DNA of 64,000 nucleotides from Phycisphaerae bacterium (GTDB lineage Bacteria; Planctomycetota; Phycisphaerae; UBA1845; JAFGLZ01). The notes under the pieces are model-generated. The model saw nothing but the letters and a program-made list of their open reading frames with translations, had not been told where the DNA came from and ran no database searches. Position numbers and translations under genes: made by a program. The stretch is from positions 1 through 64,000 of the forward strand of contig JAFGLZ010000260.1 in NCBI GenBank assembly GCA_016927755.1, written 5' to 3'. Within the stretch, counting starts at the first letter, position 1; each line of letters starts with the position of its first letter. This document shows positions 14,701 through 22,661 of the stretch, piece by piece.

Positions 14701-16833
14701 TCAAGGGCCATCGCCGAAACCGTGGTTCGCGGCGTATATGGTGTAGTCGGCGCCGGTGACGAGACCGTCGCCGTTGAGGTCCCCATCGGCCCCCCCCCCC
14801 GCCTGACCGTAGTGGGCCGCGTAGATCAGGTAGTCCTCGTGATTGACCTTTCGATCGAGGTTGACGTCGCCGTACTCGGTGCAGAGGACGTCATGGATCA
14901 GCCGGTCGGCGTCGGCCTTGTCGACAGTCCCGGAATCGTCGAGGTCGGCAAAGGGGTTCGAGCTGCCGAACTGAGCGTAGAGTTCATCGATGTCGTCGGC
15001 GTCGACGTCGTTGGGCTCCTGATCGCCGTCGAGATCCACGTCGCCGAGGAGGCTGACCGTGGCGGTCAGCGTGAGCGTCAGGTTGTGGCCAGACGTCGCC
15101 CCGGGAAGATCTTCATCGGAGACGTCGATCGTGTAGGTCGCGGAGAAGGCGCCGACGCTGGACGTATTGATCATCGCGGCGAAGGCTTGGCCCGCGCCCG
15201 GGGCGATGCCCGCGACGGGGTGGAGATCGGTCGTCAAGACGGTGGTGTCGCCGGCGGCGAGGACGCCGTCCAGGTCGAGTCGCGCCGTGTAGTTGGGGGC
15301 GTCTTGCAGGTTCCGCAGATCGAAAGGCAACGGATCCGCGACGCGGCCCTGGCGAACGGTTGGGAAGTCGAGGGTCAACTCGTCCTGGTTCGCCGAGGGA
15401 TTGAAGGAGGCGTTGGCGTGGCCGAGGACGGCGAAGGACACGTTCCGTGTGAAGGCGCCGCCGACAACCGCCTGACTGGAACTGATGATGTCGATCTGTC
15501 CGGATTTGGCTCCGGCAGTGGCCGCGACCAGGGAAACGGGGTGAGTGGTTCCGCCGCCGAGAGCGGGATCACTGCCCGCGGCCGAGCCGCTCAGGTCGCC
15601 GGACGTGGAGAGCGCGTAATCGAGCTCGTCCGCGGCGACGGCCACCGGTACGTTGGCGTCGTTAGTGATCGTGACGTCGACGGTCGCGGCCGCACCCACG
15701 ATGAGGGGGGTCGGGGCGGCGGAGACGGTCACGGACATGACGGCGGGGATCTGGTAATCGGCGACGACGGGGAGGTGGTCGCTGGCGGTTTCGAGTGCGG
15801 CGAGGACGGTCGGATCGGCACCCGTTCCGGTGGAGATGTTCTGGTTGAGATTGTGCGTGCCGTTGTTCCCGAAGGCGCGATAGGAATGGGTCGCGGCGGG
15901 GCAGTCTCCGACGCCGGGGCCGATGTAGCTGAGGCCCTCGCCGTCATAGAGCTCGGTGGAGATCATCTGGAAGTCGAAGCGGTCGTCCATTCCTCCGCCG
16001 ATGTAGATGGCGCCGGGGGCTTGGGTGTGGACACTTCTGAAGAGGGCGTTTTCGTGCCAGATGCCCATCTTGTTGACCGGGTCCCATCCGACGCCGTTGC
16101 CGCTGGTGCCTGGGGGCATCGATGCGGCCTTGATGATCATGTAGGGGCTCTCGACGAGGTTCGGGTAGTCGTTCTGGCCGTCCTCGAAGCTGCTCTTCTG
16201 GTTGAAGTCTCCGGCGTAAATGATGCAGGCGGCGGCGGGGAGGGAGTCGTCGGCGTCGACGCGGATGTTCCAGGCCTCGTCGGCCCTTCGGTTCTGATCG
16301 CTGACGGTCTCGCCGGCCTTGTAGTGGGTGTTGTAGACGTAGAGGTCGGCCGAGTCGCCGTATCCGTTGACGCCGAAGCGATAACGGCCGGTGGCCCTGG
16401 GGCTCGTGCCGTACTTGAAGTAGTAGGTGTCCTCGAGAGCGACGGTGGCGGTGTTGTAGACGACGTTGACGGGCATGCTGTAGTCGTAGGGATGCTGACT
16501 CGCCCTGGCGTAGAGCCCGGGGCCATGGATGGCGTTCAGGGCGGAGACGAAGGCATTGGCGGCGTCATAGCCGTAGTCCATTTCCTGGAGGATCAGGACA
16601 TCCGGGGCCCTGGCGATGCCATTGACGGACTCGGCGCCGATGGCCTGCAGCACGGTGGCGGTTCCGGGGTTGAGCGTTCCGGAGCAGCCGTCCTCGAGGG
16701 CGTTCCATGAGACGACGCGGATCTGGGCGAAGGACGCAGGGGTCAGTACGGCGCAGAGGATCGCGGCGAGAAGGCGGGAACGACGCGGGGCAAGACAGTC
16801 GCAGGGCGATCCAGGCATCTTCACGGCATTCAT
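14701..16833 (-). CDS. Secreted endonuclease/exonuclease/phosphatase-family protein with dockerin modules
   Basis: The 710-residue protein has a signal peptide (RRSRLLAAILCAVLTPASFA) and then an EEP-fold domain over about 35-345: IRVVSWNALEDG, VLILQEMDYG, YVYNTHYKAG, IIYAGDFNQ and ASDHLPVVADY are the family's metal-binding and catalytic blocks. EEP enzymes hydrolyse phosphodiester bonds in nucleic acids or lipids. Residues about 350-600 are beta-sandwich, choice-of-anchor-like domains. The C-terminus has two dockerin-like Ca-binding modules (LLGDVDLDGDQEPNDVD...; YGDVNLDRKVNHEDY..., DLNGDGLVTGADYTIY). An 11-base C run at 14790-14800 (poly-G in the mRNA) codes for a Gly stretch just before the last loop and could slip. 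The start at 16833 is 32 nt after the prepilin-like gene. Confidence 0.8.
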   Translation of the reverse strand: MNAVKMPGSPCDCLAPRRSRLLAAILCAVLTPASFAQIRVVSWNALEDGCSGTLNPGTATVLQAIGAESVNGIARAPDVLILQEMDYGYDAANAFVSALNAIHGPGLYARASQHPYDYSMPVNVVYNTATVALEDTYYFKYGTSPRATGRYRFGVNGYGDSADLYVYNTHYKAGETVSDQNRRADEAWNIRVDADDSLPAAACIIYAGDFNQKSSFEDGQNDYPNLVESPYMIIKAASMPPGTSGNGVGWDPVNKMGIWHENALFRSVHTQAPGAIYIGGGMDDRFDFQMISTELYDGEGLSYIGPGVGDCPAATHSYRAFGNNGTHNLNQNISTGTGADPTVLAALETASDHLPVVADYQIPAVMSVTVSAAPTPLIVGAAATVDVTITNDANVPVAVAADELDYALSTSGDLSGSAAGSDPALGGGTTHPVSLVAATAGAKSGQIDIISSSQAVVGGAFTRNVSFAVLGHANASFNPSANQDELTLDFPTVRQGRVADPLPFDLRNLQDAPNYTARLDLDGVLAAGDTTVLTTDLHPVAGIAPGAGQAFAAMINTSSVGAFSATYTIDVSDEDLPGATSGHNLTLTLTATVSLLGDVDLDGDQEPNDVDADDIDELYAQFGSSNPFADLDDSGTVDKADADRLIHDVLCTEYGDVNLDRKVNHEDYLIYAAHYGQAGGGADGDLNGDGLVTGADYTIYAANHGFGDGP

Positions 16834-16865
16834 CCTTTCTTCCGACCCGCGTGAGCTCGGGGCGT

Positions 16866-17942
16866 CTAGGGCATCTCCACGTTCCAGAGATCCTCCGCGC
16901 GTGGGTCCTGGCACATCCAAGGGCTCTTGAGGATCGTTCGGCCGGGGAAGTAGAGAAGGAGTGAGAGGGTCTCCTTCCACTTTCTGTGCTCGGCGTGCCC
17001 GTCGAAGAAGACGAGGTTCATTCCTTCCTCATGTCGCCAGGCATAACGTTTGTTGTAGTCGTTGAGCTTCTCGGCGCTTGCTCCGCCGTCGAGCACAGTG
17101 AGGTCATGGTGCTTTGGCGTGGCGGGTCCGAAGACCATGAAGTTTCCGCCCTCGTCCTGGTAACGGTTAACGTTGAAGGAGACCTTGTTGCCACGATCCT
17201 CGGCGAGCGCCCGCGCGCCCTCCAAAACGTAGACCTTCATGGAGGGGTTTCCGACCTTCGACTCCTTGGGGACGTAGTGATCGGGGAAGTCGACGAGGCC
17301 GGCGGACGGGTTGGGGGCCTCGACCTCCGCTTTGATCGCGGTGACGCTCCTGCCGTCGACGGCCATGTTCTTGCCAAGGAGGTGAAAGCCCTCCGCGGCC
17401 ACGTAGCTGGAGTACTTGATCTGATCGACGCGGACGCCACCGATGGTGTCGAAGTAGGCATCGAGATCCGTGGCCTCGTCGTAGTGCTCGTGGTTGGAGG
17501 GGCAGCAGAGCTTGGTGTTGAGGATCTGGATGAGGCGTTGGACGTCGCGTCCGGGGAAGCTCATGATGCCGCCGAGCGTGGGAGAGATCCAATCCATGTT
17601 CTGGATGGGGGCGGTGGCTGAAGACCTGTCGTCCTGCTCGATCTTGGCGAACGGGTCGCCGTGTGTGAGCAGATGACCGCTGGTGGCGGGTCCGGGGAGC
17701 CAGCCATCGAAGTCGAGGCCGTACATACTGCGTGCCTTGGCGATCTGGTTCATGTGGGCGAGACAGACGGTGCGTCGGGCCTTCTCCCGCGCCGAACTGA
17801 GCGAGGGGAGTAGGATGCTGATGAGCAAGGCGATGATGGCGACGACGACGAGGAGCTCGATGAGGGTGAAGGCTCGTCCGTCACACCGTTGGGATCGGCG
17901 ACGACGGGCCGGTTGCGGCAAGCGTTCCTTCCTGAGATTCAT
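16866..17942 (-). CDS. Prepilin-like protein with H-x9-DG C-terminal motif
   Basis: The 358-residue protein has a type IV pilin/pseudopilin-like N-terminus: a basic leader, then AFTLIELLVVVAIIALLISI with a prepilin-peptidase site before the Phe and Glu at +5. The C-terminal HEEGMNLVFFDGH is an exact H, nine residues, DG motif, the signature of a planctomycete prepilin-like family present in many copies per genome. Substrate and partners are unknown; genes of this family usually stand alone, without a secretion operon. The ATG at 17942 has GGAG 6 nt upstream. The EEP/dockerin gene follows 32 nt downstream, so the two are probably co-transcribed. Confidence 0.85.
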   Translation of the reverse strand: MNLRKERLPQPARRRRSQRCDGRAFTLIELLVVVAIIALLISILLPSLSSAREKARRTVCLAHMNQIAKARSMYGLDFDGWLPGPATSGHLLTHGDPFAKIEQDDRSSATAPIQNMDWISPTLGGIMSFPGRDVQRLIQILNTKLCCPSNHEHYDEATDLDAYFDTIGGVRVDQIKYSSYVAAEGFHLLGKNMAVDGRSVTAIKAEVEAPNPSAGLVDFPDHYVPKESKVGNPSMKVYVLEGARALAEDRGNKVSFNVNRYQDEGGNFMVFGPATPKHHDLTVLDGGASAEKLNDYNKRYAWRHEEGMNLVFFDGHAEHRKWKETLSLLLYFPGRTILKSPWMCQDPRAEDLWNVEMP

Positions 17943-18260
17943 GGCAGCTCCACCCTTGGTCCTACAAATCCCTTTGCGATCAGAGGGCACGACACACGCA
18001 CGGTGATCATTGTCCCGGGTAATAGAGCAGGCAGAGGTTTCAGTTTGTTTAGGAACGAGTTCCTCTCAGGTGAATTCGGGTGGAAATCGGCGGGGCGGGC
18101 TCTTGGTCATTCGTAGCGCGCGGGCGCCCGGGGGCGGGTCAGAATGGAGCGAGGCGATAACGCCGCTCAAGGCGAGCGACGCCATCGCCTCCTCTTATGC
18201 ATAGTGGGGTTCCGGCGGGGGCGTGGTCCGCCCGCCGGAACCGCCAGGGTGGGGATGGGG
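17943..18260. other. Intergenic region with a long inverted repeat
   Basis: No gene is supported. It holds the upstream region of the prepilin-like gene (minus strand) and, at 18208-18242, the 12-bp inverted repeat listed separately. Confidence 0.45.
18208..18242 (-). terminator. 12-bp inverted repeat downstream of the PEP-CTERM gene
   Basis: ggttccggcggg and cccgccggaacc pair perfectly around an 11-nt loop, 19 nt beyond the stop codon of the PEP-CTERM gene. No U-tract follows, so a terminator is plausible but not certain. Confidence 0.5.
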
Positions 18261-18998
18261 CTACGCCCGGCGCCGGCGCGTGACGGCCGTCAGGCCGCCG
18301 AGGGCGAGAAGGCCCATGGTGGCCGGCTCGGGAACGACGGAGCCGGCGAAGCCAACGTTGTCCAACTGCACGCCTTCGTTGCTGCCGTTGCTGGCAACGG
18401 TCATCATGAAGTCGGCGTAGGTGGCGTTGGCGGGCAGCGCGGCGCTGTACTCGACATAGTTGTAGCCGTGGGTGGAGAAGTAGGCGTCCAAGTCATCGCC
18501 CTCCATATGGAAGAGCGTGACGGCGCCCTGGTCGGTCGAGACGCTGATGTCGACGACGTCACCGGTCTCGTAAGCGCCGGCAAGGACCTTCAACTGGCAG
18601 GAGACCTCAACGTCGGTGTAGTTGGTCAGGTCGACCCGCTCGAGCTCGAGGCGGCACTGGGTATCGCAGTCTTCCATCTCGAAGCTGCCGCTTCCGGCGT
18701 AGTTGAAGTAGTCGACGACGCCGATGTAGTCTCCGGACTCGCCGTCCGAGGTGGATCTGGGACCGTCGGTTCCGCTCCAGTGGGTCTCGAATCCCAACTC
18801 GTTTCCTCCGGCATAGGATACGGTCGGCTCTCCGCCGGGCCTGTTGGGCAGATAGGTTGGCGAGGAGAAGTTGCCGGTGTAGCGTGTGCTGGCAGCGCCC
18901 TTGGCGGGCTCCTCGAAACCGGTGTGGGCGATGACGTCGGCATAGGCCGAGGTCGCGGACAGGATGACGGCCAAGTTGGCCATTACGAACGAACGCAT
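18261..18998 (-). CDS. PEP-CTERM sorting domain protein
   Basis: The 245-residue protein has a signal peptide (MRSFVMANLAVILSATSAYA), a beta-sandwich body (TGFEEPAKGA... through YVEYSAALPAN) resembling carbohydrate-binding or choice-of-anchor domains, and the tail VVPEPATMGLLALGGLTAVTRRRRA. This is a canonical PEP-CTERM signal, known to be processed by an exosortase and linked to export of extracellular-matrix proteins. GGAGG and AAGGA precede the start. The gene stands alone; no exosortase gene is in the window. Confidence 0.85.
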   Translation of the reverse strand: MRSFVMANLAVILSATSAYADVIAHTGFEEPAKGAASTRYTGNFSSPTYLPNRPGGEPTVSYAGGNELGFETHWSGTDGPRSTSDGESGDYIGVVDYFNYAGSGSFEMEDCDTQCRLELERVDLTNYTDVEVSCQLKVLAGAYETGDVVDISVSTDQGAVTLFHMEGDDLDAYFSTHGYNYVEYSAALPANATYADFMMTVASNGSNEGVQLDNVGFAGSVVPEPATMGLLALGGLTAVTRRRRA

Positions 18999-19329
18999 GG
19001 TATTCCTTCCTCCCTCAAGAGTTCATGGCGGCGTCAAGGCGCCGCACTCCACAAACGTGTTTCCATCGGATTGAGATCATCGGACAGCGTTTGGATTAGC
19101 GCGAATGTCGGTTCAGATGCACCTCCTTCCCCTATGCGATTCGCGGCAGCGCCGCGATGCTGCCCGGGACGCTAGCTGGGCTCGGGAGGGCTTGCGGCGC
19201 GGCGTTCGCGGACCGCGCGGCCCGCCTTCCTTCGAGCGCTGGGCAAGATAGAGGGCCAGGGTTAGGGGCGCTCCAAGCGTAGGTTAGGAGTGAGTGTTTT
19301 TTGGAGATGCGCGCTTGTTTGGTGACGGA

Positions 19330-19386
19330 GGGGGAAGAGGGAAGTGAGAAATGGGGAGAGGGGCAGGCAGGGATGCCTGCGTTACA
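19330..19386 (+). repeat. Composite repeat: purine-rich block plus R2 palindrome
   Basis: A ggggaagagg-type purine run leads into gcaggcagggatgcctgc-gttac (19363-19385). Positions 19341-19386 are identical to 9606-9651. Confidence 0.65.
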
Positions 19387-19403
19387 GGGGGGCGTTCGAG
19401 GTC

Positions 19404-19432
19404 TTGTCGGGCGGCGGTCGGCTGCGTACTAT
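19404..19432 (+). promoter_or_regulatory. Sigma-70-like promoter of the prepilin-like gene
   Basis: TTGTCG (19404-19409), a 17-nt spacer and TACTAT (19427-19432), ending 50 nt before the start codon at 19482. Four of six consensus bases match in each box. Confidence 0.45.
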
Positions 19433-19481
19433 TCGCGTGTTCGACAATGGGTTGAGACCGACGCAAACGGAGGAAAAGGCG

Positions 19482-20291
19482 ATGAAGACGTGGCGAGCGG
19501 GATTCACGCTGATCGAGCTGCTTGTGGTGGTGGCGATCATTGCGGTGCTGATGGCGATTCTGCTGCCGGCGCTGTCGCGGGTTCGGGAACGGGCGAAGGC
19601 GACTCAGTGCGCGGCGCATATCCGGCAGCTCGGGGTGGGGATGACGATGTACCTGAACGAGTACGACTGCTTCCCGGCGCACCAGTGGCGTTTGGCGGAC
19701 GACGCGCGGGTGCGGTGGTTCACGGCCATGTCCAAGATGCTGGCGGGGCTGAAGGTGCAGTCGTGTCCGGCGGTGGCGGACTGGGAGGTGGGTCGGAACA
19801 ACTCTTACGGGTACAACTACAAGTATCTTGGCAGCGCGCGGGAGAACGCCATCAGCCCGACGGCGCCGTGGGAGATGTTCCCGGTCAAACAGATCCGCAG
19901 CCCGGGCAAGACGATCGCGTTCGCGTGCTCTGACGGGACGGGGTGGAAGAAGCCGCACGTCAACGGGGTGAACGACGTGGACATGCTGGGCAACCACGGA
20001 TACACGCTCGACCCGACATACATACCGGACTACAGCACGGAGACCTACAGCGGGGGGGCGCTCGAGCCGTACGCCTGGAAGGACTACCGGACCTACATCT
20101 CAGACCGACACCTGGGGGGATCAAACGCGTGCTTCGCCGACGGGCACGTGGACCGGGTGCTGCCGAAGGACGTCTACGTGGACAATCGGTACTGGAACGG
20201 TCTGGGGTATGAAGACCCCAATGAAGATCGTCACGTGGATTACCGATTCAGCGCGGGAGAGTTTCGCTACGATCTGGAAGAGGTGATCTGA
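19482..20291 (+). CDS. Prepilin-like protein with H-x9-DG C-terminal motif
   Basis: The 269-residue protein begins MKTWRAGFTLIELLVVVAIIAVLMAILLPALSR in outline (short basic leader, cleavage site before Phe, Glu at +5). The C-terminal HLGGSNACFADGHVD again fits H, nine residues, DG. It has an even number of Cys and several Tyr/Trp in the globular part, as usual for this planctomycete family. The ATG at 19482 has GGAGG about 9 nt upstream; longer in-frame starts lie in repeat DNA. It converges on the next gene with only 14 nt between stops. Cellular role unknown; extracytoplasmic display or assembly into a pseudopilus is inferred from the leader. Confidence 0.85.
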   Translation: MKTWRAGFTLIELLVVVAIIAVLMAILLPALSRVRERAKATQCAAHIRQLGVGMTMYLNEYDCFPAHQWRLADDARVRWFTAMSKMLAGLKVQSCPAVADWEVGRNNSYGYNYKYLGSARENAISPTAPWEMFPVKQIRSPGKTIAFACSDGTGWKKPHVNGVNDVDMLGNHGYTLDPTYIPDYSTETYSGGALEPYAWKDYRTYISDRHLGGSNACFADGHVDRVLPKDVYVDNRYWNGLGYEDPNEDRHVDYRFSAGEFRYDLEEVI

Positions 20292-20305
20292 GTTTCACAG
20301 CGCGA

Positions 20306-21322
20306 CTACCAGGTGACGGTTCGGGCGGCTTCGAGGGCGGAGGGCCTGATCATGACGACCTGGTAGCCGGGGACGCGGAGGGGTCGGTCTCCTTGTCTCT
20401 TGGGGCGGCCGCTGGCGTGATCAACCTGCCAGAGGGACTCGATCGCGGGGACGGCGTCGGATACGGGGACGGCCCCCCTGCCCTCGTCGTAGAGGTCGAA
20501 CCAGGGCAGGCCGGCCCTGGTGTAGTAGTCGGCGGTGACGGTGGTCGGGGGCGGGTCCTCGCCGGTGATGTCGCGGAACTGGGCGCTGTTGGCCACATGG
20601 ACGTAGATTCGGGCGTGGTTGGCGAGGTCCCAGGTGTCCAGGCCGTGCTCATCGGGATAGATCTTCTGACGCAAGCGTCCACCGGCGCCGAGTCTCATCT
20701 CGCACTGAGACGGGGCGAGGAGCTCGCACTCTTCGTAGTCGCAGGCCCCGGGACGATCGGGGAATCGGCCGGGCTTGGCCGCGTGCAGGGTGAGGTGGAT
20801 GCCGCCGAAGCCGGCTTGGGCGGAGCGCTCTCGGGCAACGGCGGACTCGTGCATGAGCGGCATGGCGACGAACTGCTTGATGAAGCCGTTGCCGGCATTG
20901 ATGCCGTCAAGCCAGGGCTGGTCGGGACAGACGACGTAGTCTTGTGGATCGGCGGAGAGCCCGGGTCGCCAGGGGGTCCCGGTGACGGCGTTGATCGTTC
21001 CGATGCCGATCTTGATGGCGACGGGTCTCCACCAGAACGTGGAGAGCGAGATCCACATGGCCTCGCGCTGATACATGGGAATGAAGACGCCGCCGTGCTT
21101 CTTCCAGGATTCGGGGACGCGGTCGGCGAAGTCGTCGACGCGGAAGACGGGATACTCACCGAGGCCCGGAGGCAACGGATACTCCTGATCGTCATCGGGT
21201 ACGCGGAGGGTGCGCATGAAGCTGACGGTCAGGTGATCGCCGAAGTGAAGCGCTCGGTCGGTGACCTTCATGGCCATGGGGGCGTGCCCCTGGGCATACT
21301 GCTGAGGATGTTCGACGATCAT
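20306..21322 (-). CDS. Conserved uncharacterised protein
   Basis: A 338-residue soluble protein without signal peptide or membrane segment. I do not recognise a named family. Visible features: an N-terminal strand-rich part (HFGDHLTVSFMRTLRVPDDD), a segment YPLPPGLGEYPVF, the block GGVFIPMYQREAMWISL, and a GFIKQFVAMPL segment that could line a binding site. The mid part has three Cys (VVCPDQPW, CDYEECEL). Composition is that of a cytoplasmic protein. The ATG at 21322 follows GGGGAAGG closely; MAMKVTDRALHFGDH, 15 residues later, is an alternative start. It faces the upstream region of the ECF sigma factor gene divergently, with about 580 nt between. Confidence 0.55.
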   Translation of the reverse strand: MIVEHPQQYAQGHAPMAMKVTDRALHFGDHLTVSFMRTLRVPDDDQEYPLPPGLGEYPVFRVDDFADRVPESWKKHGGVFIPMYQREAMWISLSTFWWRPVAIKIGIGTINAVTGTPWRPGLSADPQDYVVCPDQPWLDGINAGNGFIKQFVAMPLMHESAVARERSAQAGFGGIHLTLHAAKPGRFPDRPGACDYEECELLAPSQCEMRLGAGGRLRQKIYPDEHGLDTWDLANHARIYVHVANSAQFRDITGEDPPPTTVTADYYTRAGLPWFDLYDEGRGAVPVSDAVPAIESLWQVDHASGRPKRQGDRPLRVPGYQVVMIRPSALEAARTVTW

Positions 21323-21903
21323 GCCTTCCCCTGTACGCGCACCGCGACACAGGATCGTGCCGCAATCCCTCCCGACCGTGTCACCCAAACGCGCTGGCGC
21401 TCTTAGCCGCCGTATGTCCATGCGGCCTTGTACTCAACAGACCGCAAACCCTTTCAACCTGGGGTGGAGGGTGCGACGTTGCATCGCTCACCTCCACGCC
21501 CAGTCGCGTGGAAAGGAAGAGTTCCTTATGGTCATGGCGCTTCGCGCTGGAAGAGCGCAAAGCCGCCGTGCTGCGCACCTCTCTCTTTATTGATTCCTGG
21601 CCTGGCAGGCGGATTGGACAAGAAATGTGGGACGATCTGAATACCGGGGATAGACTCAGGAAGCGTCATGGCATAAGATGTTAGGCGATAATATCTTACG
21701 GCTGACAAATCGGCAATTCCGGCCTGCATATGTCGCAGTGTGGAGTGTGTCGTGTAGGCGGGGGGGACGTCAACGCGGATTGTCGTGTCCGTGCATTGAT
21801 CTGGCGTTTGAGCCCGTTGCAGGTTTGTCGTGAAGCCGGTAGAATCCGACAAAAGATAGACCCATAGTGAAAATACCTAGGTGGGACCAGATCGGGACAT
21901 GGA
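21323..21903. other. Intergenic region upstream of the ECF sigma factor, with an A+T-rich patch
   Basis: No gene is supported. A locally A+T-rich stretch at 21670-21700 carries the inverted repeat taagat...atctta, and a promoter-like pair sits at 21817-21845. Both could control the sigma-factor gene. Confidence 0.45.
21817..21845 (+). promoter_or_regulatory. Sigma-70-like promoter upstream of the ECF sigma gene
   Basis: TTGCAG (21817-21822), 17-nt spacer, TAGAAT (21840-21845), about 58 nt before the start codon at 21904. The -10 box matches five of six consensus bases, the -35 three of six. Confidence 0.4.
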
Positions 21904-22500
21904 ATGACGGCTGAGCGGACGTCGCTGACCTTGCTCGCGGGACTGCGTGACCCGGCCAACGCGGAGGCGTGGCAGCGTTTCGACGCTCTGTACCGCCCGA
22001 TGCTGGTTCGCTTCGGGCTCCGGCTGGGACTCGACCCGACGGATGCCGACGAGGCGGCGCAGCGGACGTCGGTTTCGTTCTGCAAGGCGTATCAGCAGGG
22101 CCAGTACGATCCGGACAAGGGCAAGTTCCGGAACTGGCTGTTCGGGATCGCGCGTCATGAGATCTGCGACCTGCACACGGAGCGGGCCAAACAGCCGATC
22201 TCTCCCGGTCAGCGGAGCAGCATCGCCGACGCCTTGTCGCTGCTGAGCGATCCGGACTCGCTCACCAAGGTGTGGGACCGTGAGTGGCAGGAGTACGTTC
22301 TTTCGGTCTGTCTGCGACGCGCGAAGCAGAACTTCACGTCTCGCGATATGCGGATCTTCGAGCTGCTGACGCTGAACCGGCTGGCCGTGAAGCAGGTCGC
22401 GCAGGACGAGACGTTGAGTCCGGACGCGGTGTTCAAGATCAAGCATCGCGTGCTCAAGTTCATGAGCCAGGTCAAGGTCGAGGTGGAAGGGGCGGTCTGA
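21904..22500 (+). CDS. ECF-type RNA polymerase sigma factor
   Basis: The 198-residue protein has the two helical domains of an ECF sigma factor. Region 2 covers about 20-95 (EAWQRFDALYRPMLVRFGLR, TDADEAAQRTSVSFCKAY, GKFRNWLFGIARHEICD) and region 4 about 125-190 (FTSRDMRIFELLTLNRLAVKQVAQ, SPDAVFKIKHRVLKFM). Such factors redirect RNA polymerase on an extracytoplasmic or phosphorylation signal. The gene downstream on the same strand combines an anti-sigma-type zinc finger with a Ser/Thr kinase, the arrangement known for several planctomycete ECF groups, so it is the probable regulator. The linker between regions 2 and 4 is short, as usual. Confidence 0.9.
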   Translation: MTAERTSLTLLAGLRDPANAEAWQRFDALYRPMLVRFGLRLGLDPTDADEAAQRTSVSFCKAYQQGQYDPDKGKFRNWLFGIARHEICDLHTERAKQPISPGQRSSIADALSLLSDPDSLTKVWDREWQEYVLSVCLRRAKQNFTSRDMRIFELLTLNRLAVKQVAQDETLSPDAVFKIKHRVLKFMSQVKVEVEGAV

Positions 22501-22568
22501 GCGGGGGCGGGTGATCCGGGCGCGCCCTCTGGGGGCGCATTGGCAGGTTACTCGCGTTCGCGGGGGTC

Positions 22569-22617
22569 GCGGGCAGGATGCCCTTGCCGGAGTCCACGGG
22601 CAAGATGCCCGTGCCAC
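22569..22617 (+). repeat. Palindromic repeat family R2, two units
   Basis: gcgggcaggatgcccttgcc followed by cacgggc-aagat-gcccgtg-ccac, between the sigma factor and the kinase gene. An apparent N-terminal extension of the kinase through this repeat is not real coding sequence. Confidence 0.6.
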
Positions 22618-22661
22618 GGTGGGGTGACGGCCGCGCATTGATTTGGGCAGGAGAAGGGCTC

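Larger units (their letters stand above)
18999..19481. other. Intergenic region with composite repeat and promoter
   Basis: No gene is supported in 483 nt. It contains the upstream region of the PEP-CTERM gene, a purine-rich block plus R2 palindrome (19330-19386), and a promoter-like pair at 19404-19432 for the downstream plus-strand gene. Confidence 0.5.

Noticed and set aside
22578..22661. N-terminal extension of the kinase gene from an upstream ATG
   Set aside because: The extension is translated R2 repeat DNA, and a GTG with a strong ribosome binding site lies exactly before the conserved zinc-finger domain.
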